From: Streptomyces xanthophaeus
GTDB taxonomy: Bacteria > Actinomycetota > Actinomycetes > Streptomycetales > Streptomycetaceae
Assembly: GCF_000725805.1 (NCBI RefSeq)
Contig: NZ_JOFT01000028.1
Span: 62,001-126,000 of the forward strand
DNA length: 64,000 bases
Reading direction: 5' to 3'
Shown: positions 17,209 through 26,211 of the stretch, piece after piece
Numbering within the stretch: the first letter of the stretch is position 1
Layout of the letters: each line of letters starts with the position of its first letter
Notes under the pieces: model-generated
The model's database searches: none
Told to the model about the DNA's origin: nothing
The model's input: the letters and a program-made list of their open reading frames with translations, nothing else
Translations under genes and position numbers: made by a program

Positions 17209-18246
17209 ATGACTGATACCAATCCCTATCGGGCAGACGCCTCGCGCTACGACTCCATGCCCTACCGGCGCACCGGTCGCAGCGGCCTGAAGCTCCCCGC
17301 CATCTCCCTGGGCCTGTGGCACAACTTCGGCGACGACAAGGCCCTGGAGACCCAGCGCGCGATCCTGCGCCGGGCCTTCGACCTCGGCATCACCCACTTC
17401 GACCTGGCGAACAACTACGGGCCGCCCCCCGGCTCGGCCGAGCTCAACTTCGGCAAGGTCTTCGCGCAGGACTTCGCGCCCCACCGCGAGGAGCTGGTGC
17501 TGTCCACCAAGGCCGGGTACCTGATGCACGCCGGGCCGTACGGCGAATGGGGCAGCCGCAAGTACCTGCTCGGCTCGCTCGACGCCTCGCTGAAGCGGAT
17601 GGGCGTGGACTACGTCGACGTCTTCTACTCGCACCGCTTCGACCCGCACACCCCGCTGGAGGAGACCATGGGCGCCCTCGCGTCCGCGGTCCAGCAGGGC
17701 AAGGCGCTCTACGTCGGCGTCTCCTCCTACACCGCGCAGCAGACGGCCGAGGCGGCCCGGATCCTGGGCGAGATGGGCGTACGGCCGCTGATCCACCAGC
17801 CCTCGTACTCCATGATCAACCGCTGGACGGAGGAGGACGGCCTGCTCGACACCCTGGAGGAGAACGGCATGGGCTGCATCTCCTTCGCGCCGCTCGCACA
17901 GGGACTGCTGACCGGCAAGTACCTGGAGGGGATCCCGGAGGGCTCGCGGGCCTCGCAGGGCAAGTCCCTCAACCCCGACCTGCTGTCGGACGAGGTGCTC
18001 GGCCGGCTGCGGGGGCTGAACGGCATCGCCGCGCGGCGCGGACAGTCGCTGGCGCAGCTGGCGCTGAACTGGGTGCTCCGCGACGAGCGGATGACCTCGG
18101 CGCTGATCGGCGCTTCCAGCGTCAAGCAGCTGGAGGAGAACGTGGCCGCACTGGCCGGCGCACCGCTGTCGGAGGAGGAGCTGAAGGAGATCGATTCCTT
18201 CGCGGTGTCGACCCCCGGCACCAACATCTGGGCCCAGCGCGGCTGA
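17209..18246 (+). CDS. Aldo/keto reductase (YghZ/L-glyceraldehyde-3-phosphate reductase type)
   Basis: 345-residue NADPH-dependent reductase with a TIM-barrel fold. Catalytic set: Asp65 and Tyr70 in HFDLANNYGPPPGSAE, Lys in LSTKAGYL, and His in VFYSHRFDP. The PPPGSAE insert is typical of YghZ-like enzymes that reduce methylglyoxal and glyceraldehyde phosphate. NADP-binding IGASSVKQLEENVAAL lies near the C-terminus. The start follows AGGGAGGACAAC, an ideal ribosome-binding site. It is a single-gene unit ended by a hairpin. Confidence 0.93.
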   Translation: MTDTNPYRADASRYDSMPYRRTGRSGLKLPAISLGLWHNFGDDKALETQRAILRRAFDLGITHFDLANNYGPPPGSAELNFGKVFAQDFAPHREELVLSTKAGYLMHAGPYGEWGSRKYLLGSLDASLKRMGVDYVDVFYSHRFDPHTPLEETMGALASAVQQGKALYVGVSSYTAQQTAEAARILGEMGVRPLIHQPSYSMINRWTEEDGLLDTLEENGMGCISFAPLAQGLLTGKYLEGIPEGSRASQGKSLNPDLLSDEVLGRLRGLNGIAARRGQSLAQLALNWVLRDERMTSALIGASSVKQLEENVAALAGAPLSEEELKEIDSFAVSTPGTNIWAQRG

Positions 18247-18294
18247 CCTGCACAAACGGTCCGCGGGTCAACAGGCGGACGGAGAAAGAAAAAA

Positions 18295-18329
18295 CGGGCC
18301 GGTCCGTGGGGGGGATACGGACCGGCCCG
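18295..18329 (+). terminator. Terminator of the aldo/keto reductase gene
   Basis: CGGGCCGGTCCGT (18295-18307) pairs with ACGGACCGGCCCG (18317-18329) around a G-rich loop, 48 bases after the stop codon. Confidence 0.85.
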
Positions 18330-18389
18330 AGGGGGGGGGTTCCACCATAACCCTTCGTAAAGCATCCTGCGTGCATTGCCGCGCCACGA

Positions 18390-19199
18390 TTACGCTCCGA
18401 AACCATGCAGCAGCACTGCGGTGAATGCACCGGCCACCATGAAGGGGCCGAAGGCGAAGGGCTGCTTCCGGGTCGCCGGGCCCCGCAGGACAAGGGCGAG
18501 GCCGTAGCAGGAGCCGTAGAGGAAGCCCAGGAAGGCCCCGGCGGCCCATACCCCCCACCCGTACCACCCAAGAGCGACCCCCAGCGAGAGCGCCAGCTTG
18601 ACGTCGCCGAAGCCCATGCCGGACGGGTTGATCAGGAAGAGCGCCAGGTACCCGACCGCGAGGGCCGCCCCGCCGAGCAGCGCGAGCCGCCAGGACCCGG
18701 CCGCCCCGGGGAGCGCGGCGGCGGCGCCGAGCAGCGCGGCGGCCGCGGCGGCGAGCGGCAGGGTCAGCACGTCGGGCAGCCGGCCCACGGCCCGGTCGAC
18801 GAGGGCCAGCAGCACCAGGAGCGGGGCGAGGCCCACGTACGCCACCGCCTCGGGGCGCAGCCCCACGGCACCGGCCAGCGCGGCGCAGACCCCGGCGGCG
18901 AGGGGGACCGGGCCGGGCCCGTAACGGTGCCGGACCCCCGCCACGGGCCCGGCGGGCGGCGCACCCGCGACGGCCTCGGCCGCGGCGGCGGCCTCCGCGG
19001 GGACGGCCGCCCCGGCGCGGGCCGGGCAGCGGGCCGGGCAGCGGGCCGGGCCGAGCCAGCCCGTCAGCGCGTGCCCCTGCGGACACCGGTCGCGCCAGGG
19101 CTCCCCCGGGGCGACGGACAGCCGGTACGCGGCGCGGGGCAGCAGCAGCCCGGCGGCGGCGCCGTACCCGGCGGCGAGGAGCATCAGGACCACACCCAT
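18390..19199 (-). CDS. Type IV prepilin peptidase (A24 family, TadV/PilD-like)
   Basis: 269-residue membrane protease. The two catalytic aspartates lie in LALVDRAVGRLPD and GFGDVKLALS (the FGDxK motif); about seven to eight membrane helices are visible. The N-terminal Cys-containing methylase-like region of PilD is reduced to a Cys-bearing loop, and an Ala/Pro-rich linker replaces part of it. It probably cleaves the Flp, TadE and TadG-like prepilins encoded 10-17 kb away, since no other peptidase is present in the pilus locus. The ATG at 19199 is the best start. Confidence 0.9.
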   Translation of the reverse strand: MGVVLMLLAAGYGAAAGLLLPRAAYRLSVAPGEPWRDRCPQGHALTGWLGPARCPARCPARAGAAVPAEAAAAAEAVAGAPPAGPVAGVRHRYGPGPVPLAAGVCAALAGAVGLRPEAVAYVGLAPLLVLLALVDRAVGRLPDVLTLPLAAAAAALLGAAAALPGAAGSWRLALLGGAALAVGYLALFLINPSGMGFGDVKLALSLGVALGWYGWGVWAAGAFLGFLYGSCYGLALVLRGPATRKQPFAFGPFMVAGAFTAVLLHGFGA

Positions 19200-19277
19200 C
19201 CGGCGACCGTAGCGACTGCCCCGCCCGCGCGCCGGACCTTCGGGACACCGCACGGGAGACGACCTAAGGTGGCGGCC

Positions 19278-19637
19278 ATGGGGAACTGGCGGGACGGCGG
19301 GGGCATCCTCGGGGTCGGGGCGAGCGAGATACCGCTGGAGGTCGCGGCCTCCTACCGGGCGCGGACCCGCGGGCTGCTCGGGCGCGACGGCATCGCCGGG
19401 GCCCTGCTGCTGACGCCCGCGGGGAGCGTGCACACCTTCGGGATGCGCTTCGCGATCGACGTCGCCTACCTGGACCGGCGGCTGCGCGTCATCGCCGTGA
19501 CCACCATGGCACCGGGCCGGCTGGGGCTGCCCCGGCCGCGCTCCCGGCACGTCCTGGAGGCGGAGGCGGGCGCGATGGCGCGCTGGGGGCTGACCGCCGG
19601 CGCCGTCGTACGGCTGGAGACCCCCGGCGGGCCCTGA
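19278..19637 (+). CDS. DUF192 family protein
   Basis: 119 residues. DUF192 hallmarks: ASYRARTRGLLGRDGI, a hydrophobic strand, and HTFGMRFAIDVAYLDRRLRVI (the M-x-F-x-I-D-V core), ending with LEAEAGAMARWGLTAGAVV. The family is a small beta-rich fold of uncertain function. It lacks a signal peptide here, unlike many homologues. The ATG at 19278 follows AAGGTGG. It is divergent from the prepilin peptidase. Confidence 0.88.
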   Translation: MGNWRDGGGILGVGASEIPLEVAASYRARTRGLLGRDGIAGALLLTPAGSVHTFGMRFAIDVAYLDRRLRVIAVTTMAPGRLGLPRPRSRHVLEAEAGAMARWGLTAGAVVRLETPGGP

Positions 19638-19727
19638 CGCGTGGCCCGATCGGTGAGACGTGGCCTAGGTCATGCGCGGCGCGGGGGGTAGGTTGGGGCG
19701 GTTGAGCTGGGGTGTCAGGGGAGCGGC

Positions 19728-20345
19728 ATGACGGAGAACGCGCGGATCAAGGCGCTGGAGCAGATCATGCCGGCGACCCACGGGGCCGACGAGGACATCG
19801 ACTGGCAGGCCGTCGAGGCGGTCTGGGGCACCCGCTTCCCGGCCGATTTCATCGCCTTCATGGGCCGCTACGGCGCGGGCTCCATCAACGGCGAGGCGAG
19901 CGTCCTGCTCCCTCTGCCCAAGCCGGGCCTGCAGTGGGACCCGGCCGGGATGGCGGAGGAGACGGACAACGCCCGCCAGCTGTGGGCGGCGGAGGGCGGC
20001 CGGGCCGCCTTCGGCGCGGACCCGGAGTCGATCATCGCCTGGGGCGTCACCGGCGGGTCCGACGTGCTGTGCTGGATCACCACCGACCCCGACCCGGACC
20101 GCTGGCCGGTCCTGGTGTGCGGGCCGCACACCCCCGACTCCTTCGCCGTGTACCCGTACGGCATGGCGGAGTTCCTCTACCGGCTGTGCTCCGACGAGTT
20201 CGACGTGAGCCCCGTCAGCATCACCTTCTGGGACGGCGGCCACCTGAGCTTCGTGCACTGGCGCAAGGCGCAGCGCCGCTGGCAGGAGGGCCGCAACCCG
20301 GAGACGGGCGAGCCCGACCCGTACGCCGGGGACTTCGCCGACTAG
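19728..20345 (+). CDS. SMI1/KNR4 family protein
   Basis: 205 residues with the SUKH/SMI1-KNR4 fold start: IDWQAVEAVWGTRFPADFIAFMGRYGAGSING, where W-G-x-x-F-P-x-D-F is typical. Family members in bacteria are often immunity proteins against nuclease or contact-dependent toxins, while others are housekeeping. No toxin gene is adjacent, so an immunity role is not supported by context. The ATG lies eight bases after GGGGAG. Confidence 0.85.
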   Translation: MTENARIKALEQIMPATHGADEDIDWQAVEAVWGTRFPADFIAFMGRYGAGSINGEASVLLPLPKPGLQWDPAGMAEETDNARQLWAAEGGRAAFGADPESIIAWGVTGGSDVLCWITTDPDPDRWPVLVCGPHTPDSFAVYPYGMAEFLYRLCSDEFDVSPVSITFWDGGHLSFVHWRKAQRRWQEGRNPETGEPDPYAGDFAD

Positions 20346-20383
20346 GCACCGCCAGGCCCGCTCCTCCCCCCTCGCACCCCCTC

Positions 20384-20410
20384 CACCCGTTCCGCAAGCC
20401 GAAACGGGTG
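20384..20410 (+). terminator. Terminator after the SMI1/KNR4 gene
   Basis: CACCCGTT pairs with AACGGGTG around an 11-base loop, about 40 bases after the stop. Confidence 0.65.
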
Positions 20411-20631
20411 ATTCCGCATGTCTACGCGCGTCCCGCCGGTGGATCACATATCGGAAAACACCAGTCGGAAAAGCCTCAGTTGGAGCATTGACCACAAGTA
20501 CGGCCCCAATGGAACCAACCGCCCACGCTCGGGAGAGAATTCCGGCCAACGGGCCACGGAAGTACACACCCCAGCCCGGAGCAACTCACGAGTAGTAACG
20601 GGATCCAAAAGAAAATCAGGGGAATACACCC

Positions 20632-21918
20632 GTGCGACGAAGAATTTATGGCGCGACGGCCACCGCGGTCGTTTTCGGCCTGTTGATACCGCTGTCCGCA
20701 TGCGGGAGCTCCGAAGACGACGCAGGTGGCGACGGTACGATCCGCCTGGTCGCCGCAGAATACGGCGACACCCAGGCCACCAGTTCCAAGGCTTTCTGGG
20801 ACAAGGTGACGACCGATTTCACGAACGCCAATCCCGGCATCAAGGTCGAGGTCCAGCTCCTGCCGTGGGCCGATGTCGACCGCGAGGTCTCCCGTATGGT
20901 CAAGGCCGGAAAAGCGCCGGACATGGCACTGATGGGCTCTTACTCGGACTTCGCCGCGCAGGGCAAGCTCTATTCCGCGGACCAGCTCCTCTCGGTCACC
21001 GCCGAGGCGAACTTCCTGCAGCCGCTCGCCGAGGCCGGCTCGGTCGGCAGCACCCTCTACGGGCTGCCGTTCGTGGCGAGCAGCCGCCTCCTCTTCTACA
21101 ACGAGACCCTCTTCGCCAAGGCCGGGATCACCGCCGCCCCCAAGACCTGGACCGAGCTGAAGGCCGCCGCCAAGGCGCTCAAGGACAAGGGCGTGAAGTT
21201 CCCGTACGCCATGCCCCTGGGCCCGGAGGAGGCGCACGCCGAGGCGATGATCTGGGAGCTCAGCAACGGCGGCGGCTACGCCGACAGCAGCGGCAACTAC
21301 AACCTGGCCTCCGAGCAGAACATCGACACCTGGCAGTGGGTCAAGACGAACCTGGTCGCCCCCGGTCTGACCGGCCCGGTGCCGCCCGCGCAGCTCAATC
21401 GCGCCGACGCCTTCGCGGCCTTCCTGCGCGGCGAGGTCGGCATGCTCAACGGCTACCCGTCGCTGGACCACGAGGCGCGCGCCAAGGGCATCTCGGTAGG
21501 CGCCGTCGCCATGCCGGTCTCGGACACCATCGGCACCGGGGAGAACCCGCCGACCGTGGGCGTGGCCGACTGGATGATGGCGTTCAAGCAGAACGGCAAC
21601 CGCGAACAGATCGGCAAGTTCGTCGAGTTCCTCTACCAGGACAAGAACCTGACGGAGTTCGCCAACCGCTACCACCTGCTGCCCTCCACCACCAGCGCCC
21701 TGCGCGGCCAGGACGGCGGTGGCCTCAGCAAGAACGACACGCAGTTCCTGACCGCGCTGCGCGGCGCCCAGCTCTACCCGGTCAACGACCCCGCCTGGGT
21801 GACGGTCAGCGACACCATCAAGCGCAACATCGGCCGCGCCGTCGAGCCGGGCGTGGACCCGAAGGTCGTCCTCGACGACATCGCCGCCAAGGCCAACCAG
21901 GCCTCGAAGAAGCACTGA
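20632..21918 (+). CDS. Extracellular sugar-type ABC substrate-binding lipoprotein (orphan)
   Basis: 428 residues. Signal peptide with lipobox LSAC|G (Cys about residue 24), then a family-1 solute-binding protein: an early YGDTQATSSKAFWDKVTTDFTNANPGIKVEVQ block and the KAGKAPDMALMGSYSDFAAQGKL hinge motif. It would capture a sugar or oligosaccharide outside the membrane. It is transcribed alone: neither permease nor ATPase gene is adjacent, so it must dock on transporters encoded elsewhere, perhaps with the shared MsiK ATPase common in Streptomyces. GTG 20632 follows GGGG by nine bases. Confidence 0.92.
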   Translation: MRRRIYGATATAVVFGLLIPLSACGSSEDDAGGDGTIRLVAAEYGDTQATSSKAFWDKVTTDFTNANPGIKVEVQLLPWADVDREVSRMVKAGKAPDMALMGSYSDFAAQGKLYSADQLLSVTAEANFLQPLAEAGSVGSTLYGLPFVASSRLLFYNETLFAKAGITAAPKTWTELKAAAKALKDKGVKFPYAMPLGPEEAHAEAMIWELSNGGGYADSSGNYNLASEQNIDTWQWVKTNLVAPGLTGPVPPAQLNRADAFAAFLRGEVGMLNGYPSLDHEARAKGISVGAVAMPVSDTIGTGENPPTVGVADWMMAFKQNGNREQIGKFVEFLYQDKNLTEFANRYHLLPSTTSALRGQDGGGLSKNDTQFLTALRGAQLYPVNDPAWVTVSDTIKRNIGRAVEPGVDPKVVLDDIAAKANQASKKH

Positions 21919-22064
21919 AGGCCCCCCGACACGGGACCTTCGACCCCTGCCGCAGCACATCAGGTGCGGCACCATGGCTGGTACGGCCCTCGATCCGAGG
22001 CCGCGGCCCAGCCGCCCGCCGGGCACTCACGAGGTGCGCGGGGCGGCCGGCCCCAACCGTGCGG

Positions 22065-22688
22065 TCAGCGCCGTCCGTTGTCCGAGGCGAACGCCGTCCG
22101 GTACTGCTCGCAGCTGGAGTTCCAGGGCAGCTTGCCCGAGAGCGTCCCGTAGCCCGAGCGCGTGAGCGACCACTCCACCGTGTACTCGCCGGTGTCGCAC
22201 GCGATCCGCTTGCCGCCCGCCACCTTCTCCCGCCCCGTCGCGGGCTTCCCGGTCAGCTCCCGGTCCACCACCGCCACCTGGGCGCCCTTCGCGCTGCGCA
22301 GCACGGCGTGCACGACGATCGCGTGCTTGCCGTCCTTGGTGGTCAGCGCCTTCTTCACCAGGGTCGAGTCGGCCACCGACCAGGCGAACTCGTAGGAGGG
22401 CTGCCACGCCAGGGTCGCGGGGTCGGGGACCTGGCGCTCGTAGTCCGGGGCTCCCGAGGGGCCGGGGCGGGTGACCGTCCGGTACTGGACCCCCGGGTGG
22501 AAGCGGAACTGCGCCTCCACCTTGTGCATCTCGTCCTTGGTCCACATCGACTTCATGGTCTTCTCTCCGCCGGCCGGGTCCTGGAGGTAGACCGCGCCCT
22601 CGGCGGCGGTGGCGGACTGGCCCATGACGGGGGCCAGGGCGCTCGCGGTGGCGGCGAGGGCGAGAGCGGCGATCCGGGTGCGCTTCAT
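22065..22688 (-). CDS. Secreted protein of unknown function
   Basis: 207 residues with a clear Sec signal peptide (MKRTRIAALALAATASALA, probable cleavage after ATAA near 29). The mature part is moderately charged and contains a single late Cys pair (IACDTGEY and NSSCEQY) that may form a disulfide. I do not recognise a family. It is convergent with the binding-protein gene and followed upstream by a short NTF2-like gene on the same strand, 130 bases away with a hairpin between. Confidence 0.8.
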   Translation of the reverse strand: MKRTRIAALALAATASALAPVMGQSATAAEGAVYLQDPAGGEKTMKSMWTKDEMHKVEAQFRFHPGVQYRTVTRPGPSGAPDYERQVPDPATLAWQPSYEFAWSVADSTLVKKALTTKDGKHAIVVHAVLRSAKGAQVAVVDRELTGKPATGREKVAGGKRIACDTGEYTVEWSLTRSGYGTLSGKLPWNSSCEQYRTAFASDNGRR

Positions 22689-22756
22689 GCCCGGCCCAAC
22701 GGACCGCTCCGGCGGGCCGGAACGACACCGGGCGCGCTTTCACCCGTACGGGAGGG

Positions 22757-22783
22757 CCCGCGCGGACCGGGAGTCCGTGCGGG
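22757..22783 (-). terminator. Terminator after the NTF2-like gene
   Basis: CCCGCGCGGAC pairs with GTCCGTGCGGG (one G-T pair) around loop CGGGA, 36 bases after the stop of the gene at 22819-23142. Confidence 0.7.
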
Positions 22784-22818
22784 CGAGGGCTACGGCTACC
22801 ACGCCTTCGCTGTGACGC

Positions 22819-23142
22819 TCAGGCCTGGCCGGTCTCGAAGCGGCTGATCAGGCCGTCGGGGCCGACGGTGAACCGCCAGGCCGTCAGCATCTCGCCCCAG
22901 GTGTCGTTGCGGTAGCCGACGACCAGTTCACGGCCGTCCGGGGACGCGGACCGCACGTCCATGTGGCCGCCGGAGGAGAAGATCTCCTTGTCGGCCCACT
23001 GGTGGAGGTCGCGGTCCGATCCGTCGTCGGACATGGTGGCGTCCGGGGTGAGGACGGCGCCGAAGGCGGCCCGGTCGCCGGCGTTGACGGCGGTGACGAA
23101 GGCGCGGACGGCGGGGTCGGTCAGCTTGCTCGGGTCGGTCAC
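22819..23142 (-). CDS. NTF2/SnoaL-like small protein
   Basis: 107 residues with the nuclear-transport-factor-2-like pattern: DPAVRAFVTAVNAGDRAAFGAVLTPDATMSDDG and the closing TVGPDGLISRFETGQA. The fold hosts small ligands or catalysis, but no active-site signature can be assigned. The GTG at 23142 has a near-perfect AGGAGG six bases upstream, which decides the start against longer frames. Confidence 0.88.
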   Translation of the reverse strand: MTDPSKLTDPAVRAFVTAVNAGDRAAFGAVLTPDATMSDDGSDRDLHQWADKEIFSSGGHMDVRSASPDGRELVVGYRNDTWGEMLTAWRFTVGPDGLISRFETGQA

Positions 23143-23259
23143 GGGACCTCCTGGTCGCGTACGGCTGGGTGCGCAACCAGGGAACACCGCGGGCCGGACC
23201 CGGGCGTCGCCCCTCACCCGTTCGCCGTCGGACGGCGTGTCAGCCGGGGGCGGGCGGGA

Positions 23260-24174
23260 TCAGGCCGGGTCGGGGGCCGAGCGGACGGGGAAGCCCGTCG
23301 GCCTGCCCTGCTCCTTCAGCCAGGCCAGCACCTGGTCGAGGGCCTCGACGGTCTGCGCGCGGTTGCCGCCGCCGTCGTGGAAGAGCACCGTGGGGCCGTT
23401 GCGGAGCTCGTTCTTGACCGCGCCGACGATGGCGGCGACCCCGGGCTTGCCGAAGTCCTTGGTGTCGACGTTCCAGCCGAGGGGCCGCATGCCCGCGACG
23501 GCGGCCGCGTGGCGGCTCTCGGGGGTGAACGCGCCGCCGGGGGCCCGGTAGTAGTCGACCTTCGCCCCGCCGCCCGCGGCTTCCTCCATCGCCTTCTTCG
23601 CGTCCAGGATCTGCTGCTGCTGGTAGGCGACGGGCTTGTGGCCCATGCCGGTGTCGTGGTCCATGGTGTGGTCGCAGAGCCGGTGACCGGCCGCGACGAC
23701 CCGCTTGACCAGGTCGGGGTGGGCCGTGGCCTGCGGCCCGACCATGCAGAAGACGGCCTTCACCTGGTACTTGTCCAGGACTTCGAGCACCTTCGGGGTC
23801 CAGCGGGGGTCGGGGCCGTCGTCGATGGTGATGTTCACCGCGTTCCCGCCGGCCTCCGACGCGTGGGCTATGCCCTCGGGGACCAGCGCGGGCTTGTGCT
23901 GTTGGCCCTGCGGGCCCGCGGCGGCCGCGTCCTCCTGCCGGGGCGCGCCCTGCCCGGCGTCGGTGGGGGCAGGGTCCACGAGGGTGGTCACCGCCCATAT
24001 CGTCGCCGCCACGGCGAGGGCCGACGCCCCGACGGCCGCGCGGGCCTTGAGGCGTTGGCGCCCGGTGCGCGTCAGGGGCGCCGCGCTGTGGGCGTCGGGG
24101 CCGCCGGCCTGCGGGTCCTGCGTGTTCCGTGTGTCCTGGGCGTCTCGTGCGTCCTGCGTGTTCTGCGTGTTCAT
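23260..24174 (-). CDS. Membrane-anchored polysaccharide deacetylase (NodB domain)
   Basis: 304 residues. The N-terminal cytoplasmic segment is built from repeats of TQD/RD(A/T)QD; one membrane helix lies at about 47-65, then a NodB deacetylase domain (about 110-300). Motifs: NITIDDGPDP (metal Asp pair), CDHTMDHD (metal His residues), YYRAPGGAFTPE and VLFHDGGGNR. It probably N-deacetylates peptidoglycan or other cell-wall glycans. ATG 24174 has a GGAGTGG site; a longer frame from 24372 has no site. Confidence 0.92.
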   Translation of the reverse strand: MNTQNTQDARDAQDTRNTQDPQAGGPDAHSAAPLTRTGRQRLKARAAVGASALAVAATIWAVTTLVDPAPTDAGQGAPRQEDAAAAGPQGQQHKPALVPEGIAHASEAGGNAVNITIDDGPDPRWTPKVLEVLDKYQVKAVFCMVGPQATAHPDLVKRVVAAGHRLCDHTMDHDTGMGHKPVAYQQQQILDAKKAMEEAAGGGAKVDYYRAPGGAFTPESRHAAAVAGMRPLGWNVDTKDFGKPGVAAIVGAVKNELRNGPTVLFHDGGGNRAQTVEALDQVLAWLKEQGRPTGFPVRSAPDPA

Positions 24175-24373
24175 TTCGGGCGTCCACTCCCCATCCGCCG
24201 TGTGAGCGTTCCGTGGATCAGGACGTACGTCACCGCTGGGGGGTTCCAGCCAATTCCCCCATAAATTCTGCCTAATGGGACTTAGGCCCTTGATCGTCCC
24301 GAATTCCTGCCCAACGGGAACCAGCTGAAACGGTTCTGCCCTGGATCGCCCCGGATCGCCCGGGTACGGCAAA

Positions 24374-24416
24374 GGCCCGGCCCCGGTGGATCGCTTCGAT
24401 CCACCGGGGCCGGGCC
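24374..24416 (-). terminator. Strong terminator of the DHA2 transporter gene
   Basis: A 20-bp perfect stem (arms 24374-24393 and 24397-24416) with a three-base CTT loop, 25 bases beyond the transporter stop codon. Confidence 0.9.
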
Positions 24417-24440
24417 GCCCGCTGACGGGTTCCGTCCGCG

Positions 24441-26090
24441 TCAGTGCGCGAGCGACTCCTGCGGAGCCGGGGCCGACGCGTCGGCCTTGCCGCCGCCCTT
24501 GCCGCTGCCGCCGTCGACGCCCTCGCCGTCACCCTCGCCGTCGGCCGGGGCCGGGGCCGCGCCGCGCAGCGGGATCTCCTTGACGAACCAGGCCGCCAGG
24601 AAGCCCAGGAGGGCGATGGCCGCGCCGAGCAGGAAGGCGGAGTGCGTACCGGAGGCCACGGCGTGCTGGTAGGCCTCGCGCACGGCCTCGGGCAGCTTGG
24701 CCAGGCTCGCGGCGTCCAGCTGGGCGGACCCTGCGGCACCGGCCGCCTCCGGGCCCAGCCGGTCGGACATGGTCTGCGTCACTTGAGTGGTGAAGAGGGA
24801 GCCCATCAGGGCCACGCCGAAGGAGCCGCCGAGCGTACGGAAGAGGGTCGCGGAGGAGGACGCGACGCCCATGTCCTTCATCTCGACGCTGTTCTGCGCG
24901 ACCAGCATCGTGATCTGCATCAGGAAGCCGAGGCCGGCGCCGAGGATGGCCATGTACACGCCGGAGAGCAGGCGCGAGGTGCCGGTGTCCATCGTCGCGA
25001 GCAGGAACAGCCCGACGACCATGAGCGCGCCGCCGATGATCGGGAACATCCTGTACTTGCCGTTGCTGGTGGTGGCCCGGCCCACGACGAGCGAGATCAC
25101 CATCATGGACAGCAGCATCGGCAGCAGCAGCAAGCCGGAGTTGGTGGCGGAGGCGCCCTGCACCGCCTGCTGGAACAGCGGGAGGTAGACCACTCCGCCG
25201 AACATCGCGAAGCCGACCAGGAAGCCGATCACGGCCATCAGGCTGAAGTTGCGACTGCGGAAGATGTGCAGCGGCATGACCGGCTCGGCGGCCTTGGTCT
25301 CGGCGTAGAGGAAGGCCGCGGTGGACACCACGCCGACGATGATCAGGCCGATGATCTCGGCGGAGGCCCAGGCGTACTCGGTGCCGCCCCAGGTCGTGAC
25401 CAGCACGGTGGAGGTGATGGCCACGGTGAGCAGCCCCGCACCGAGGTAGTCGATCTTCGGGCGCGTCCGGTCGGTGCGCTTGGGCAGGTGCAGCACGGCG
25501 GTGACCATGGCGAGCGCCACGGCGCCGAGCGGGAGGTTGATGTAGAAGGACCAGCGCCAGCCCATGTGGTCGGTGATGGTGCCGCCGACCAGCGGCCCAC
25601 CGATCATGGCGAGGGCCATCACGCCGGCCATCATGCCCTGGTACTTGCCGCGCTCGCGGGGCGGGATCAGGTCGCCGATGATCGCCATGACGCCGACCAT
25701 CAGACCGCCGGCGCCGAGGCCCTGGACCGCGCGGAATCCGATCAGCTGGCCCATGTCCTGGGCCATGCCGCTGAGCGCGGAGCCGATGAGGAAGATGACG
25801 ATCGAGGTGAGGAAGGAGCCCTTGCGCCCGTACAGGTCGCCGATCTTGCCCCAGATCGGGGTGGAGGCCGCGGTGGCCAGGGTGTACGCGGTGACCACCC
25901 AGGACAGGTGCTCCAGGCCGCCGAGCTCGCCGACGATCGTGGGCATGGCCGTACCGATGATCATGTTGTCGAGCATGGCGAGCAGCATGGCGATCATGAG
26001 CGCCATGAGCACGACCCGCACGCTGCGCGGTTGCTTCACCGCTGCGTCCACCTCCCCCGGGGACTTCGTCGTCGTGACCGTCTCGCTCAT
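24441..26090 (-). CDS. DHA2-family MFS multidrug efflux transporter (EmrB/QacA type)
   Basis: 549 residues with about 14 membrane helices. Motifs: LDNMIIGTAMPTIVGELGG in helix 1 (motif D1), GKIGDLYGRKGSF (motif A) and GGPLVGGTITDHMGWRWSFYINLPLG (motif C and the DHA2 signature). It exports hydrophobic compounds by proton antiport. The C-terminal tail of about 45 residues is Gly/Asp/Lys-rich. Start ATG 26090 sits five bases after GGGGAG. It is divergent from a TetR regulator across a region with mirrored operators, which implies induction by the exported drug. Confidence 0.95.
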   Translation of the reverse strand: MSETVTTTKSPGEVDAAVKQPRSVRVVLMALMIAMLLAMLDNMIIGTAMPTIVGELGGLEHLSWVVTAYTLATAASTPIWGKIGDLYGRKGSFLTSIVIFLIGSALSGMAQDMGQLIGFRAVQGLGAGGLMVGVMAIIGDLIPPRERGKYQGMMAGVMALAMIGGPLVGGTITDHMGWRWSFYINLPLGAVALAMVTAVLHLPKRTDRTRPKIDYLGAGLLTVAITSTVLVTTWGGTEYAWASAEIIGLIIVGVVSTAAFLYAETKAAEPVMPLHIFRSRNFSLMAVIGFLVGFAMFGGVVYLPLFQQAVQGASATNSGLLLLPMLLSMMVISLVVGRATTSNGKYRMFPIIGGALMVVGLFLLATMDTGTSRLLSGVYMAILGAGLGFLMQITMLVAQNSVEMKDMGVASSSATLFRTLGGSFGVALMGSLFTTQVTQTMSDRLGPEAAGAAGSAQLDAASLAKLPEAVREAYQHAVASGTHSAFLLGAAIALLGFLAAWFVKEIPLRGAAPAPADGEGDGEGVDGGSGKGGGKADASAPAPQESLAH

Positions 26091-26123
26091 GTCCACTCCC
26101 CTGGCACGTCTTCCCGCACCGGC

Positions 26124-26195
26124 ACTTACTTGCCGCCCGGCTAGTTCACTACAATGGGGAAGGTAGACCCGTAACTAGCCGGGCGTCAAGTAAGT
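26124..26195. promoter_or_regulatory. Mirrored TetR operators between efflux pump and regulator
   Basis: Two 23-bp arms (26124-26146 and 26173-26195) are inverted copies of each other with one mismatch, 26 bases apart. Each is itself an imperfect dyad of the form TAACTAG-N8-CAAGTAA. One copy covers each divergent promoter, so a TetR dimer could shut off both genes. Confidence 0.8.
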
Positions 26196-26211
26196 AATCC
26201 TGAGGAGAGCC

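Noticed and set aside
19728..20345. SMI1/KNR4 protein as immunity gene of a polymorphic toxin
   Set aside because: No toxin, Rhs or WXG-type gene lies nearby, so context does not support it.
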